Shown piece by piece: positions 52,108 through 60,078 of a stretch of DNA of 64,000 nucleotides. Both the position numbers and the translations under genes were made by a program. This DNA comes from Verrucomicrobiia bacterium (GTDB taxonomy: Bacteria; Verrucomicrobiota; Verrucomicrobiia; Limisphaerales; JAEYXS01), in NCBI GenBank assembly GCA_036405135.1, contig DASWYF010000020.1, forward strand, positions 310,001 through 374,000. The letters are read 5' to 3'. How positions within the stretch are numbered: the stretch's first letter is position 1; each line of letters starts with the position of its first letter. The notes beneath the pieces were generated by a model. The model saw only the letters and a list, made by a program, of their open reading frames with translations, searched no databases and was not told where the DNA came from.

Positions 52108-52872
52108 ATGCCCTATTCCCACCCACAACCGATCGACAAGCAAAGTGTGATGCGGACCATCCGCCACATGCTGCCTGGTGCGGTCGCCTTGGCGGCAGCG
52201 GCGGGCTATATCAATTCAGTCTCGCTTGGCTTTTTCCACACACCTGTCAGTCACATGACGGGTGCCGTATCGCGCATGGGGTTGGATGCGGTGGAAGGGC
52301 GCTGGCGCGATTCACTCGCGGCAGTCGCCATTATCGCCGGTTTTTTGGTGGGAGCAATTCTGGCAGGCATCATCGTGGGTGCTTGGAAGCTGGTGCCGGG
52401 ACGGAGTTATGGCATCGCTTTGATCATTGAGGGATTGCTGCTTTCCTTGGCTTGCGCACTGTTGCTCTTCCACAGCCGTTGGGCGTTGCCAGCTATCGCC
52501 ATGGCGTGCGGTCTGCAGAATGCGACGACTAGCAGCTACTGCGGCCTCATCATCCGCACGACACATGTGACCGGATTGGTCACAGACATCGGCGTGATGC
52601 TGGGCCATTGGTTGCGGCATCGTCAGGTGCAAGGGTGGAAGATCCGCTTTCTGGCCATCGTGTTCTTGGGGTTTGCGGTAGGTGGTATCATCGGAGCCAT
52701 TGCCGATCTGCGTTATGGTCCGGTTTGTCTAGTGGTGCCCGCCGTGATGACTTTGCTGGCCGGGATCATCTATTGGGGCATGCATCATTACGGTCTGGTG
52801 CAAGCCATACAGGATGCTTCACCGCAGACGCCGATGACCGGTTCATTCCCGAATTTTAACAAAGACGCTTAA
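52108..52872 (+). CDS. YoaK/DUF1275 family membrane protein
   Basis: A 254-aa protein with about six helices, starting at ATG 52108 (a longer frame from 51955 runs over the peroxiredoxin start). The DUF1275 pattern is recognised from LPGAVALAAAAGYINSVSLG and the VSHMTGAVSRMGLDAVEGR region near the start, and the central QNATTSSYCGLIIRTTHVTG loop. Function of the family is unknown; it is often called YoaK. It ends two bases before the cysH ATG, so it may share the sulfate-assimilation transcript. Confidence 0.85.
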   Translation: MPYSHPQPIDKQSVMRTIRHMLPGAVALAAAAGYINSVSLGFFHTPVSHMTGAVSRMGLDAVEGRWRDSLAAVAIIAGFLVGAILAGIIVGAWKLVPGRSYGIALIIEGLLLSLACALLLFHSRWALPAIAMACGLQNATTSSYCGLIIRTTHVTGLVTDIGVMLGHWLRHRQVQGWKIRFLAIVFLGFAVGGIIGAIADLRYGPVCLVVPAVMTLLAGIIYWGMHHYGLVQAIQDASPQTPMTGSFPNFNKDA

Positions 52873-52874
52873 AC

Positions 52875-53534
52875 ATGACTGCTGAACAAATCGCACAAGC
52901 CAATGCCGAGCTGCGCGGAAAGTCGCCGCTCGAGATCGTGAAATGGGCCATCAGCCAGGGTAAAGGCCGCGCCATCGTCTCCACGAATTTCCGTCCGTTT
53001 GAAGCGGTCGTCTTGCATCTCTGCGTGCAAGTGCAGCCGGATATCGAAGTGCTCTGGGTGGATCACGGCTACAATCGCCCGGCCACTTACAAGCACGCGG
53101 AGCAGTTGCGTAAGCAACTCGGCCTGAACATCAAGGCGTTCATCCCGAAGATGACCGTGGCGCATCGCGATGCCGTGTATGGCCCGATCCCCGACACGAA
53201 CGACGAAGAAGGTCTGAAGCATTTCAGTGCGGTGATGAAATTAGAACCGTTCCAGCGCGGCATGAAGGAACTCGCCCCGAGCGTGTGGATCACGGCTCTG
53301 CGCAAGGTGCAAAACCCAAATCGTGCCGGCTTGGACATCGTCTCGCCGGATCCGAATTTCGGTTCGCTCAAGCTCAGCCCTGTATTCTACTGGAGCGATG
53401 CCGAGATGGAAGCGTACCTGAAGCAGCACAACCTGCCGAACGAGTGGGATTATTTCGACCCAGCTAAAGCTGATGAAAAACGCGAGTGCGGTTTGCACGC
53501 CACTTGGGGCGGTGCCGCAGTGAAGAAAGCTTAA
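52875..53534 (+). CDS. cysH: Phosphoadenylyl-sulfate reductase
   Basis: A 219-aa enzyme that reduces PAPS (or APS) to sulfite with thioredoxin. PP-ATPase-like fold: ISQGKGRAIVSTNFRPFEAV, VLWVDHGYNRPAT; the catalytic Cys lies in the C-terminal KRECGLH. The paired Cys-Cys motifs that hold the 4Fe-4S cluster in APS reductases are absent (only two Cys in all). By family rules that predicts a PAPS reductase, yet no APS kinase (cysC) is in the window and CysN is not fused to it. First of cysH-cysD-(bro)-cysN; cysD follows after 12 bases. Confidence 0.88.
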   Translation: MTAEQIAQANAELRGKSPLEIVKWAISQGKGRAIVSTNFRPFEAVVLHLCVQVQPDIEVLWVDHGYNRPATYKHAEQLRKQLGLNIKAFIPKMTVAHRDAVYGPIPDTNDEEGLKHFSAVMKLEPFQRGMKELAPSVWITALRKVQNPNRAGLDIVSPDPNFGSLKLSPVFYWSDAEMEAYLKQHNLPNEWDYFDPAKADEKRECGLHATWGGAAVKKA

Positions 53535-53546
53535 GAAAAGATTTAG

Positions 53547-54482
53547 ATGAAAAGTTACCATCTGGACCATTTGCAGTATTTGGAAACGGAAGCGATTCAC
53601 GTGATGCGTGAAGTCGCGGCGGAGTTCGAGCGCCCGGCTTTGTTGTTCTCCGGCGGCAAGGACTCCATCTGTCTCCTCCGTCTTGCGGAGAAGGCATTCC
53701 GCCCATCGGATATCCCGATGCCGTTCCTGAACGTCGAGACCGGCCACGAGTTTCCTGAGTTGCTGGAATTCCGTGATCGCCGCGCCAAGGAACTCGGAGC
53801 GAAATTGATCGTCCGCACGGTGGATCAAGCGGTCGCCAACGGCACCGCTGTCCTGACGAAAGCGGAGATCAGCCGTAACAAATTGCAGATCCCCGTGCTG
53901 CTCGGTGCCATCGAAGAGTACCGTTTCGATTGCTGCATCGGTGGTGCTCGCCGTGATGAAGAGAAGGCGCGTGCGAAGGAACGCTTCTTCAGCTTCCGCG
54001 ATGGCTTCGGCCAGTGGGATCCGAAGAACCAGCGTCCGGAATTGTGGAATCTCTACAACGCGCGCCTGAACCCGGGCGAGAACATGCGCGTGTTCCCGCT
54101 CTCCAACTGGACGGAGATGGATGTGTGGGAATACATCAAGCGCGAGAAGCTCGAAGTGCCGAACATCTACTTCAGCCACACGCGCGAGTGCTTCCGCCGT
54201 GCCGGTCAATGGTTACCAGTGCCGCCGCCGCATACCGATCCAAATACACCCGATCCATTTGCGGGTGCGCGTCCGGGCAACGAGCCGCGCAAGACGATGG
54301 TCTGCCGCGTGCGCACGATCGCAGACATGATCAGCACTGGCATGCTGGAATCCCCGGCCACGACCATTGATGACATCATCGGTGAGATCTCCGCCGCTCG
54401 CGTGACGGAACGCGGTTCCCGCGCCGATGACAAGGCTTCCGAAGCCGCGATGGAAGACCGCAAGAAGCAGGGGTATTTCTAA
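53547..54482 (+). CDS. cysD: Sulfate adenylyltransferase subunit 2
   Basis: The small catalytic subunit of ATP sulfurylase (311 aa), making APS from ATP and sulfate. It carries the PP-loop LLFSGGKDSICLLRLA (Ser-Gly-Gly-Lys-Asp at 35-40), the CCIGGARRDEEKARAKERF segment and the VFPLSNWTEMDVWEYI motif, all typical of CysD. Its partner CysN (a GTPase) is coded 929 bases downstream rather than next to it, because a BRO-N gene lies between. Confidence 0.96.
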   Translation: MKSYHLDHLQYLETEAIHVMREVAAEFERPALLFSGGKDSICLLRLAEKAFRPSDIPMPFLNVETGHEFPELLEFRDRRAKELGAKLIVRTVDQAVANGTAVLTKAEISRNKLQIPVLLGAIEEYRFDCCIGGARRDEEKARAKERFFSFRDGFGQWDPKNQRPELWNLYNARLNPGENMRVFPLSNWTEMDVWEYIKREKLEVPNIYFSHTRECFRRAGQWLPVPPPHTDPNTPDPFAGARPGNEPRKTMVCRVRTIADMISTGMLESPATTIDDIIGEISAARVTERGSRADDKASEAAMEDRKKQGYF

Positions 54483-54488
54483 GATTCC

Positions 54489-55346
54489 GTGAGCGAATCC
54501 CCATTAAATCCTGAGAATCGCATCGCGCTTTTTCAAAAGCGCGAGATTCGTCGTGTCATTCACGAGGGGGAATGGTGGTTTGTCATTGCTGACGTTATTG
54601 CTGTTTTAACCGATTCAGTAGATCCCTCTGGCTATCTGAAAGATATGCGTCGAAGGGATCCTGAAATCAGCAAAGGGTGGGGGCAAATTGCCACCCCCCT
54701 TTTGGTTGATACAACAGGTGGGCAGCAAAAGCTTAACTGTGCCAATACTGAGGGTGTTTTCCGTCTGATTCAAAGCATTCCTAGCCCCAAAGCTGAACCG
54801 TTCAAGCGTTGGTTGGCCAAAGTGGGTTATGAACGCATTCAAGAGATTGAGAATCCCGAACTCGCCAGCAAGCGTGTGCGTGCTATCTACAAGTCTAAAG
54901 GCTATTCAGAGGACTGGATCGAGAAACGGATGCGTTCCATTGCCATTCGTGATGAACTGACGGATGAATGGAAAAAACGGGGAGTCAAGGAACAGCGCGA
55001 GTATGCCATTCTGACCGCAGAGATATCCAAAGCGACGTTTGGCCTGACACCGACGGAATATACAGAATTGAAAAACCTTAAGCGTGAGAACCTTCGTGAT
55101 CACATGACGGATCTCGAGCTTATTTTCTCAATGCTGGGTGAAGCATCAACCACCGAGATAGCGAGAAACAAAGATGCTCAAGGCTTTCCACAAAATAAAA
55201 AAGCTGCTTTAGAAGGTGGCGCAGTAGCAGGCAATGCTCGACGGGAGTTGGAGCAACGGAGCGGACGCAAGGTGGTCACCTCTGAAAATTATCTTTCGTT
55301 AACCCAGTCAGTTAAAAAAGCTAAACGTGTGAAAGGGAAATCATGA
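54489..55346 (+). CDS. BRO-N domain protein, DinD-like
   Basis: A 285-aa protein beginning with GTG six bases after cysD. The N-terminal half is a BRO-N (phage antirepressor type) domain: REIRRVIHEGEWWFVIADVI, a central GVFRLIQSIPSPKAEPFKRW and a RIQEIENPEL boundary. The C-terminal half has the DinD-like block LKRENLRDHMTDLELIF and KAALEGGAVAGNARRELE. Such proteins are found as single genes in many bacteria and in phages, with DNA-damage links for DinD. It splits the cysD-cysN pair and is clearly AT-richer than both, so it looks like an acquired insertion. Confidence 0.82.
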   Translation: MSESPLNPENRIALFQKREIRRVIHEGEWWFVIADVIAVLTDSVDPSGYLKDMRRRDPEISKGWGQIATPLLVDTTGGQQKLNCANTEGVFRLIQSIPSPKAEPFKRWLAKVGYERIQEIENPELASKRVRAIYKSKGYSEDWIEKRMRSIAIRDELTDEWKKRGVKEQREYAILTAEISKATFGLTPTEYTELKNLKRENLRDHMTDLELIFSMLGEASTTEIARNKDAQGFPQNKKAALEGGAVAGNARRELEQRSGRKVVTSENYLSLTQSVKKAKRVKGKS

Positions 55347-55410
55347 CGGCGGAGTTGAATTTGAATGCATGATCCGATTTACACTTTGAATTGATTAAGA
55401 TTTTTATCCC

Positions 55411-56724
55411 ATGAGTCAGCATCCTATCGAAATTCTCCGGTTCAACACGTGCGGCAGCGTGGATGACGGCAAGTCCACGCTCATCGGCCGTCTGCTCTAC
55501 GATTCGAAGTCGTTGATGGAAGACCAGCTTGAGGCGTTGCAGCGCTCGGCGGACATCACCGGTGGTGGTCAGGTGAATCTGGCCAACCTCACAGATGGTC
55601 TGCGTGCGGAACGCGAACAAGGCATCACGATCGATGTGGCCTATCGCTACTTCGCTACGCCGAAGCGCAAGTTCATCGTGGCCGATACTCCGGGGCACGT
55701 GCAGTACACGCGCAACATGGTAACGGGCGCCTCCACGGCGAACCTCTCCGTAGTGCTCGTCGATGCCCGTCTCGGCGTCATCGAACAGACCCGCCGTCAC
55801 TCCTACATCGCCGCGTTGCTAGGCATTCCGCACGTGGTGTTCGCGATCAACAAGATGGACCTCGTGGATTGGAGCGAAGAGCGCTTCCTTGAGATCCGCG
55901 ACGAGATCGAAGGTTTCTTGCCGCGCCTCGATGTGTTGAAGGATGTGAAGTTCATCCCCATCAGCGCATTGAACGGTGACAACGTGGTGGAGCCGTCCAA
56001 GCATACGCCGTGGTATCAAGGCCCCGCGTTGCTCGGTCATTTGGAGACGGTGCATATCGCGAGCGATTGGAACATGGGCGCTTTCCGCCTGCCGGTGCAA
56101 TGGGTGAACCGCCCGAACAATCCGCGTGACCAGAAGTTGCACGACTTCCGCGGCCTGAGCGGCCAGATCGCTGGCGGCATCGTGAAGGTCGGCCAAGAAG
56201 TGCGCGTGCTGCCCGGAGGCCAGAAGAGCAAGGTGAAACAGATCTGGACCTACGATGGTGAGATTGAAGAAGCCTTCTGCCCGCAATCCGTCACGGTCGT
56301 GTTGGAGCACGACATCGACATCAGCCGTGGTGACATCCTGATCGGTCAGGAAAACTTGCCGGGCAAGAGTTCGGAACTGCATGCTCGCATCTGCTGGATG
56401 CATGACCGTCCGCTGGCAAGCGGGAAGAAATACTTCCTTAAGCACGGCACACAAACCGTGCAAGCAATCGTCACGGCCATCGAGCATAAGATCAATATCC
56501 AGACGTATGATGTGGAACCCGCGCCAGCCGCGCTTGCGATGAACGACATCGGCGAGATCCGCGTGCGCGTTTCCAAGCCGCTCATCTATGACGGCTACTC
56601 CACGAACCGCCTCATGGGCTCCTTCATCCTCATCGAGCAAGGAACGAACCTTACGGTCGGTGCAGGCATGCTCCACGCACCGTTGGAACCTGTGAAGCCG
56701 GAATACGACGACTTCGCGATCTAA
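55411..56724 (+). CDS. cysN: Sulfate adenylyltransferase subunit 1
   Basis: The GTPase subunit of ATP sulfurylase (437 aa), whose GTP hydrolysis drives APS formation by CysD. G motifs are FNTCGSVDDGKSTLIGRLLY (G1 at 15-23), GITIDVAYRYF, VADTPGH and FAINKMDLVDW. The C-terminal beta-barrels match EF-Tu-like CysN. It stops at about 437 aa without a fused APS kinase domain (CysC), unlike the fused CysNC. It begins 64 bases after the BRO-N gene and is followed by a strong terminator. Confidence 0.96.
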   Translation: MSQHPIEILRFNTCGSVDDGKSTLIGRLLYDSKSLMEDQLEALQRSADITGGGQVNLANLTDGLRAEREQGITIDVAYRYFATPKRKFIVADTPGHVQYTRNMVTGASTANLSVVLVDARLGVIEQTRRHSYIAALLGIPHVVFAINKMDLVDWSEERFLEIRDEIEGFLPRLDVLKDVKFIPISALNGDNVVEPSKHTPWYQGPALLGHLETVHIASDWNMGAFRLPVQWVNRPNNPRDQKLHDFRGLSGQIAGGIVKVGQEVRVLPGGQKSKVKQIWTYDGEIEEAFCPQSVTVVLEHDIDISRGDILIGQENLPGKSSELHARICWMHDRPLASGKKYFLKHGTQTVQAIVTAIEHKINIQTYDVEPAPAALAMNDIGEIRVRVSKPLIYDGYSTNRLMGSFILIEQGTNLTVGAGMLHAPLEPVKPEYDDFAI

Positions 56725-56743
56725 GCGAAACGCTTAAAAATTC

Positions 56744-56779
56744 AAACCCGATGAAGCGCAATGCCTCATCGGGTTTTTC
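56744..56779 (+). terminator. Terminator after cysN
   Basis: AAACCCGATGA and TCATCGGGTTT form an 11-bp stem around eleven bases, followed by TTCA. A smaller hairpin AAGCG-AAA-CGCTT lies just after the stop codon. Confidence 0.85.
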
Positions 56780-56813
56780 ATTTGCCGACTTACAAACGGT
56801 GCGCGACTGAAAT

Positions 56814-56999
56814 CTACTCTCCCCAGAAAGATTCCAGCCAGCGTCCCGCGTGATGGCGAAAACGTCGGTGCCAGGGGGCTTGTGCTTCGGGTGCAGGTGG
56901 AGCTTCGCGCAACCGGATTTGGAGCCGCAGCATGCCGTGATCATTCACGCCCAGGCGCACGCGGCGGAAGTGTGTGTCATTGGTGAAGGACGTATTCAT
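56814..56999 (-). CDS. Small Arg/His-rich protein (uncertain)
   Basis: A possible 61-aa protein, divergent from the hydrolase gene: MNTSFTNDTHFRRVRLGVND at the start, then LRLQIRLREAPPAPEAQAPW, ending RWLESFWGE. It fills the only empty spot (about 230 bases) between the cysN terminator and the hydrolase. Its reading looks protein-like (regular amphipathic Arg/Leu pattern) but I recognise no family; it could be a chance frame. An ATG at 57011 adds four residues. Confidence 0.35.
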   Translation of the reverse strand: MNTSFTNDTHFRRVRLGVNDHGMLRLQIRLREAPPAPEAQAPWHRRFRHHAGRWLESFWGE

Positions 57000-57051
57000 G
57001 GGTGCCTGCACTTGCTATTAGCACAGGCGATGCCATCGTCATTCCTGCTGC

Positions 57052-57816
57052 ATGAAGCTGCATTTCGAACGTCACGGTGAAGGCCCGCCCATGGTCATCC
57101 TGCACGGTCTGCTGGGCAGTGGAGACAACTGGCATGGTATGGCAAAAATCTGGGCACAAAACTTTACAATTCTTGTCCCTGATCTGCGGAACCACGGTCG
57201 CTCACCGCATGCGAATGAAGCGGGCTTCGCTGCGATGGCGGATGATGTGCGCGAATTGATGGATGGTGACGGTCTCTCGCAAGTGACTGTGCTGGGCCAC
57301 TCTCTAGGTGGAAAGGTGGCGATGCAACTGGCGATGGATTATTCCGAGCTGGTGAAGCGCCTGATTGTCGTGGACATCGCGCCAAAAAGTTATCCGCCCG
57401 CGCACAAAGCTTTGCTAGACGCGCTTTTAGCCGTGGATTTGTCCAAGTTCACGACACGCAGTGAAATCGATGCCGTGCTGGCTGGCTCTATTCCACAACC
57501 AGCCATTCGCCAATGGTTGCTGAAAAACTTGGGCCGCCTCAACGAAGGCGCCTTTTATTGGAAACCAAATCTGCGAGTGTTGCATGAAAAATTGGCGGAA
57601 CTCTCCGGCGATTTTGCAGAAATGCGAGCGTTCCACGGGCCGACACTTTTTGTGGCCGGTGGGAATTCCAATTACATCCGCTCGGAGGATGAGCCGCGCA
57701 TCCGAGAATATTTCCCGCAAGCGCGCTTGGAGACGATTGCAGGGGCAGGACACTGGGTGCATGTGGATGCGCCGGGAAAACTGATTGAACTGGTCCAGCA
57801 ATTTGCCGGAGAATAG
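57052..57816 (+). CDS. Alpha/beta hydrolase (YbfF-like esterase)
   Basis: A 254-aa cytoplasmic hydrolase. The nucleophile elbow is VTVLGHSLGGKVAM with Ser84; the oxyanion strand is MVILHGLLGSGDNW; the acid residue region follows GPTLFVAGGNSNYI and the His lies in GAGHWVHVDAP near the C-terminus. NHGRSPHA after the second strand matches the YbfF/thioesterase-like group. Substrate cannot be told. It is followed by the CpXC gene after nine bases, so both may form one unit. Confidence 0.85.
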   Translation: MKLHFERHGEGPPMVILHGLLGSGDNWHGMAKIWAQNFTILVPDLRNHGRSPHANEAGFAAMADDVRELMDGDGLSQVTVLGHSLGGKVAMQLAMDYSELVKRLIVVDIAPKSYPPAHKALLDALLAVDLSKFTTRSEIDAVLAGSIPQPAIRQWLLKNLGRLNEGAFYWKPNLRVLHEKLAELSGDFAEMRAFHGPTLFVAGGNSNYIRSEDEPRIREYFPQARLETIAGAGHWVHVDAPGKLIELVQQFAGE

Positions 57817-57825
57817 GGGCACCAG

Positions 57826-58491
57826 ATGAGTTCCAGTATTGAGCAATCCATTACCTGTCCGAAGTGCGGGCAGAAGCAATCGTGCACTTTGTGGGAGAGC
57901 GTGAATGTCACGTTGAACCCGGAGTTGAAGCAGCGGGTGTTGCAACGTGAACTGAACCAGTTCACCTGCACGGGTTGCGGTCATGGGGCCAGCATCGCCA
58001 CAAATCTGCTCTATCACGACATGGAGCGAAAGCTGATGCTCTGGCTCGTTCCTCAAGCTGATGGACAGGCTCCGCACAATCTGGAGATCGATCCGAAACT
58101 TCAGGTGCTTTCCGAATCCTACAAACTGCGCCTGCTCGGCAGTTACAATGCGTTGCTGGAAAAGATCCGCATCTTCGATGATGGCCAGAATGATTGTTTC
58201 GTAGAACTACTGAAACTCGTCGTGGAGGCGCAAGGCCAGAATCCTGGTAACAAGCGTCTACTCTATGGCGGCTTACGCGAGATCGGTGATGTAGATCCAG
58301 AGTATCAGATCCTTTTTTTGGAACTGGTGAAGGATGGGCCACCGATGGAATACGCGCTGCCACTCGGTGAGATGAAGGAACTTTTGTGGGAGCGTTTCCC
58401 GGATGATGTGTTCCAGCCCATCAGCAGCGGGCAATGGCCCGTGGTGGATCGCAAGTATGCGGCGAAGTGTTTTGAGGAAGCGGAGCCTTGA
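57826..58491 (+). CDS. CpXC-domain protein
   Basis: A 221-aa protein with a zinc-ribbon-like N-terminus: two Cys pairs, ITCPKCGQKQSCTLWESVNV (Cys11, Cys14) and FTCTGCGHGA (Cys48, Cys51). The intervening VTLNPELKQRVLQRELNQF and the downstream LYHDMERKLMLWLVP match the CpXC family. The remainder (about 95-221) is a helical domain. CpXC proteins have no proven function. It starts nine bases after the hydrolase gene. Confidence 0.8.
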   Translation: MSSSIEQSITCPKCGQKQSCTLWESVNVTLNPELKQRVLQRELNQFTCTGCGHGASIATNLLYHDMERKLMLWLVPQADGQAPHNLEIDPKLQVLSESYKLRLLGSYNALLEKIRIFDDGQNDCFVELLKLVVEAQGQNPGNKRLLYGGLREIGDVDPEYQILFLELVKDGPPMEYALPLGEMKELLWERFPDDVFQPISSGQWPVVDRKYAAKCFEEAEP

Positions 58492-58504
58492 GTCGTATTG
58501 GATC

Positions 58505-58632
58505 GCGGCTGTGTCCTGCATAGCGGGATCAGCCGCAGCAGGTGAAACAAGCCAGATTTGCCTCGAAATATTTCAGCCTCTCTCTGTTTTCGCACCCGCT
58601 GCGGCTGGTTCTCTTGAGGAGAACACAGCCGC
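58505..58632. repeat. Two hairpins with a shared GCGGCTG/CAGCCGC stem
   Basis: 58505-58536 and 58601-58632 both begin GCGGCTG and end CAGCCGC. The second extends to 13 bp with GTTCTC/GAGAAC and one bulge. They lie in the convergent gap between the CpXC and hydroquinone-reductase genes and may act as transcription barriers or be extragenic repeats. Confidence 0.5.
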
Positions 58633-58645
58633 GGTCCAAAGACGC

Positions 58646-59587
58646 TTACTTTCCTTCGCGCCCATGTGGCGCTTTGAAATCCTGTGCGGGACCGATGGGC
58701 ACGATGCGGGTCGGATTGATGTCTTCGTGCGTGATGTAGTAGTGGCGCTTGATGTGATCCAGATTCACGGTATCCGCAATGCCCGGCTGTTGATACAGGT
58801 CGAGCAGATAACCATGTAAATTCGGATAATCCACGATGCGACGCACGTTGCATTTGAAGTGGCCGTGATAAACGGCGTCGAAACGGACGAGTGTGCAGAA
58901 TAACCGCCAGTCTGCTTCTACGATTCGCTTGCCGAAAAGATAACGCTGTGAGGCCAGACGTTTCTCCAACTCATCCAAGGCATTGAACAGTTCGCGGCAG
59001 GGTTTCTCGTATTCACTTTGGCTAGAGGCGAAGCCGGCTTTGTAAACGCCGTTGTTCACGTGATCATAGATGAACTCGGAAAGCTGCGCGTGTTCTTGCT
59101 CGATATCCTTAGGGAAAAGATCGACTGACTTGTCACTGAATGCGGCGAAAGCGTCATTAAACATCCGGCAGATGTCGTCTTCGGAATTGTTCACGATGCG
59201 ACGCGTTTCCTTGTCCCACAACACGGGTACGGTGACGCGGCCTTTGAAATCAGGATCAGTGAGTGCGTAGGCTTCGCTTAGAAATCTGAAGCCGTTGATG
59301 GGATCACGCGTGTGTCCGGGGCCATCGGAGAAGGACCAGCCGCGTTCATCGCGCACAGGATCGGTGACGGTCACGCCAATGACGTCCTGCAATCCTTTCA
59401 GATTACGGACGATGAGCGTGCGCGAGGCCCAAGGGCACGCGAGCGAAATGTAGAGGTGATAGCGCCCCGCGACAGCCGGGTAAGCCGTGGAGCCATCCGC
59501 TGAAACCCACTCGCGAAAGGCGTCTTCCTGTCTTTGGAAACCGCCGGACTCGCTTTGTTCGGAAGAGAACTGTGACTTCGCGCTCAT
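58646..59587 (-). CDS. Glutathionyl-hydroquinone reductase (Xi-class GST)
   Basis: A 313-aa enzyme of the YqjG/PcpF type that strips glutathione from glutathionyl-hydroquinones. The N-terminal thioredoxin-like domain carries the catalytic Cys51 in SLACPWASRTL, and the family blocks FRFLSEAYALTDPDFKGRVT, TVPVLWDKETRRIVNNSE and, in the helical domain, RIVEADWRLFCTLVRFDAVY. Length matches (about 310-330 aa). It acts in the cytoplasm in quinone detoxification. Expressed alone, leftwards. Confidence 0.93.
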   Translation of the reverse strand: MSAKSQFSSEQSESGGFQRQEDAFREWVSADGSTAYPAVAGRYHLYISLACPWASRTLIVRNLKGLQDVIGVTVTDPVRDERGWSFSDGPGHTRDPINGFRFLSEAYALTDPDFKGRVTVPVLWDKETRRIVNNSEDDICRMFNDAFAAFSDKSVDLFPKDIEQEHAQLSEFIYDHVNNGVYKAGFASSQSEYEKPCRELFNALDELEKRLASQRYLFGKRIVEADWRLFCTLVRFDAVYHGHFKCNVRRIVDYPNLHGYLLDLYQQPGIADTVNLDHIKRHYYITHEDINPTRIVPIGPAQDFKAPHGREGK

Positions 59588-59635
59588 GGCAAAAGATACG
59601 TCGACACTTCTGCCTGTCGAGGGAGTGGACGCTGG

Positions 59636-60067
59636 TTAAGCGTCGATTGCCTTGATGCGGCGTTCGTGGCGGCCACCACCGAAGGGCGTATTGAGAAAGG
59701 CGTTCACAATCGCAATCGCCGTTTCTTCGGTGACCATGCGTTGGCCGATGGAGATGATGTTCGCGTTGTTATGCTCGCGCGTGAGTTGCGCAGACTCCAC
59801 GTTCCAGCACAGGCCACAACGGATGCCTTTGACGCGATTGGCCACGATGGCTTCGCCATTGCCGGAACCGCCGAGGACGATGCCGCGCTCGAATTCACCA
59901 GCGGCCACACGCTCTGCAACAGGACGGATATACTGCGGGTAATCGACGGCAGGTGTTTCCGTGTAGGGACCCAAATCATGCACATCATGGCCCAAAGATT
60001 TCAGGTATCGGCCGATGATCTCTTTGTAACGGACACCGGCGTGGTCGCTGCCCAAGGCAATCTTCAT
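59636..60067 (-). CDS. rpiB: Ribose-5-phosphate isomerase B, Glu type
   Basis: A 143-aa isomerase interconverting ribulose-5-P and ribose-5-P, starting at ATG 60067 (MKIALGSDHAGVRYKEII); a longer frame to 60163 runs into the kinase gene. The site loop reads LGGSGNGEAIVANRV with Glu72. The usual catalytic Cys of E. coli RpiB is missing, as in the mycobacterial form, in which a Glu serves as base. HNNANIISIGQRMVTEETA is the C-terminal family block. It lies 11 bases after the REC-kinase gene, an unusual partner. Confidence 0.93.
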   Translation of the reverse strand: MKIALGSDHAGVRYKEIIGRYLKSLGHDVHDLGPYTETPAVDYPQYIRPVAERVAAGEFERGIVLGGSGNGEAIVANRVKGIRCGLCWNVESAQLTREHNNANIISIGQRMVTEETAIAIVNAFLNTPFGGGRHERRIKAIDA

Positions 60068-60078
60068 AATAAAATGAG

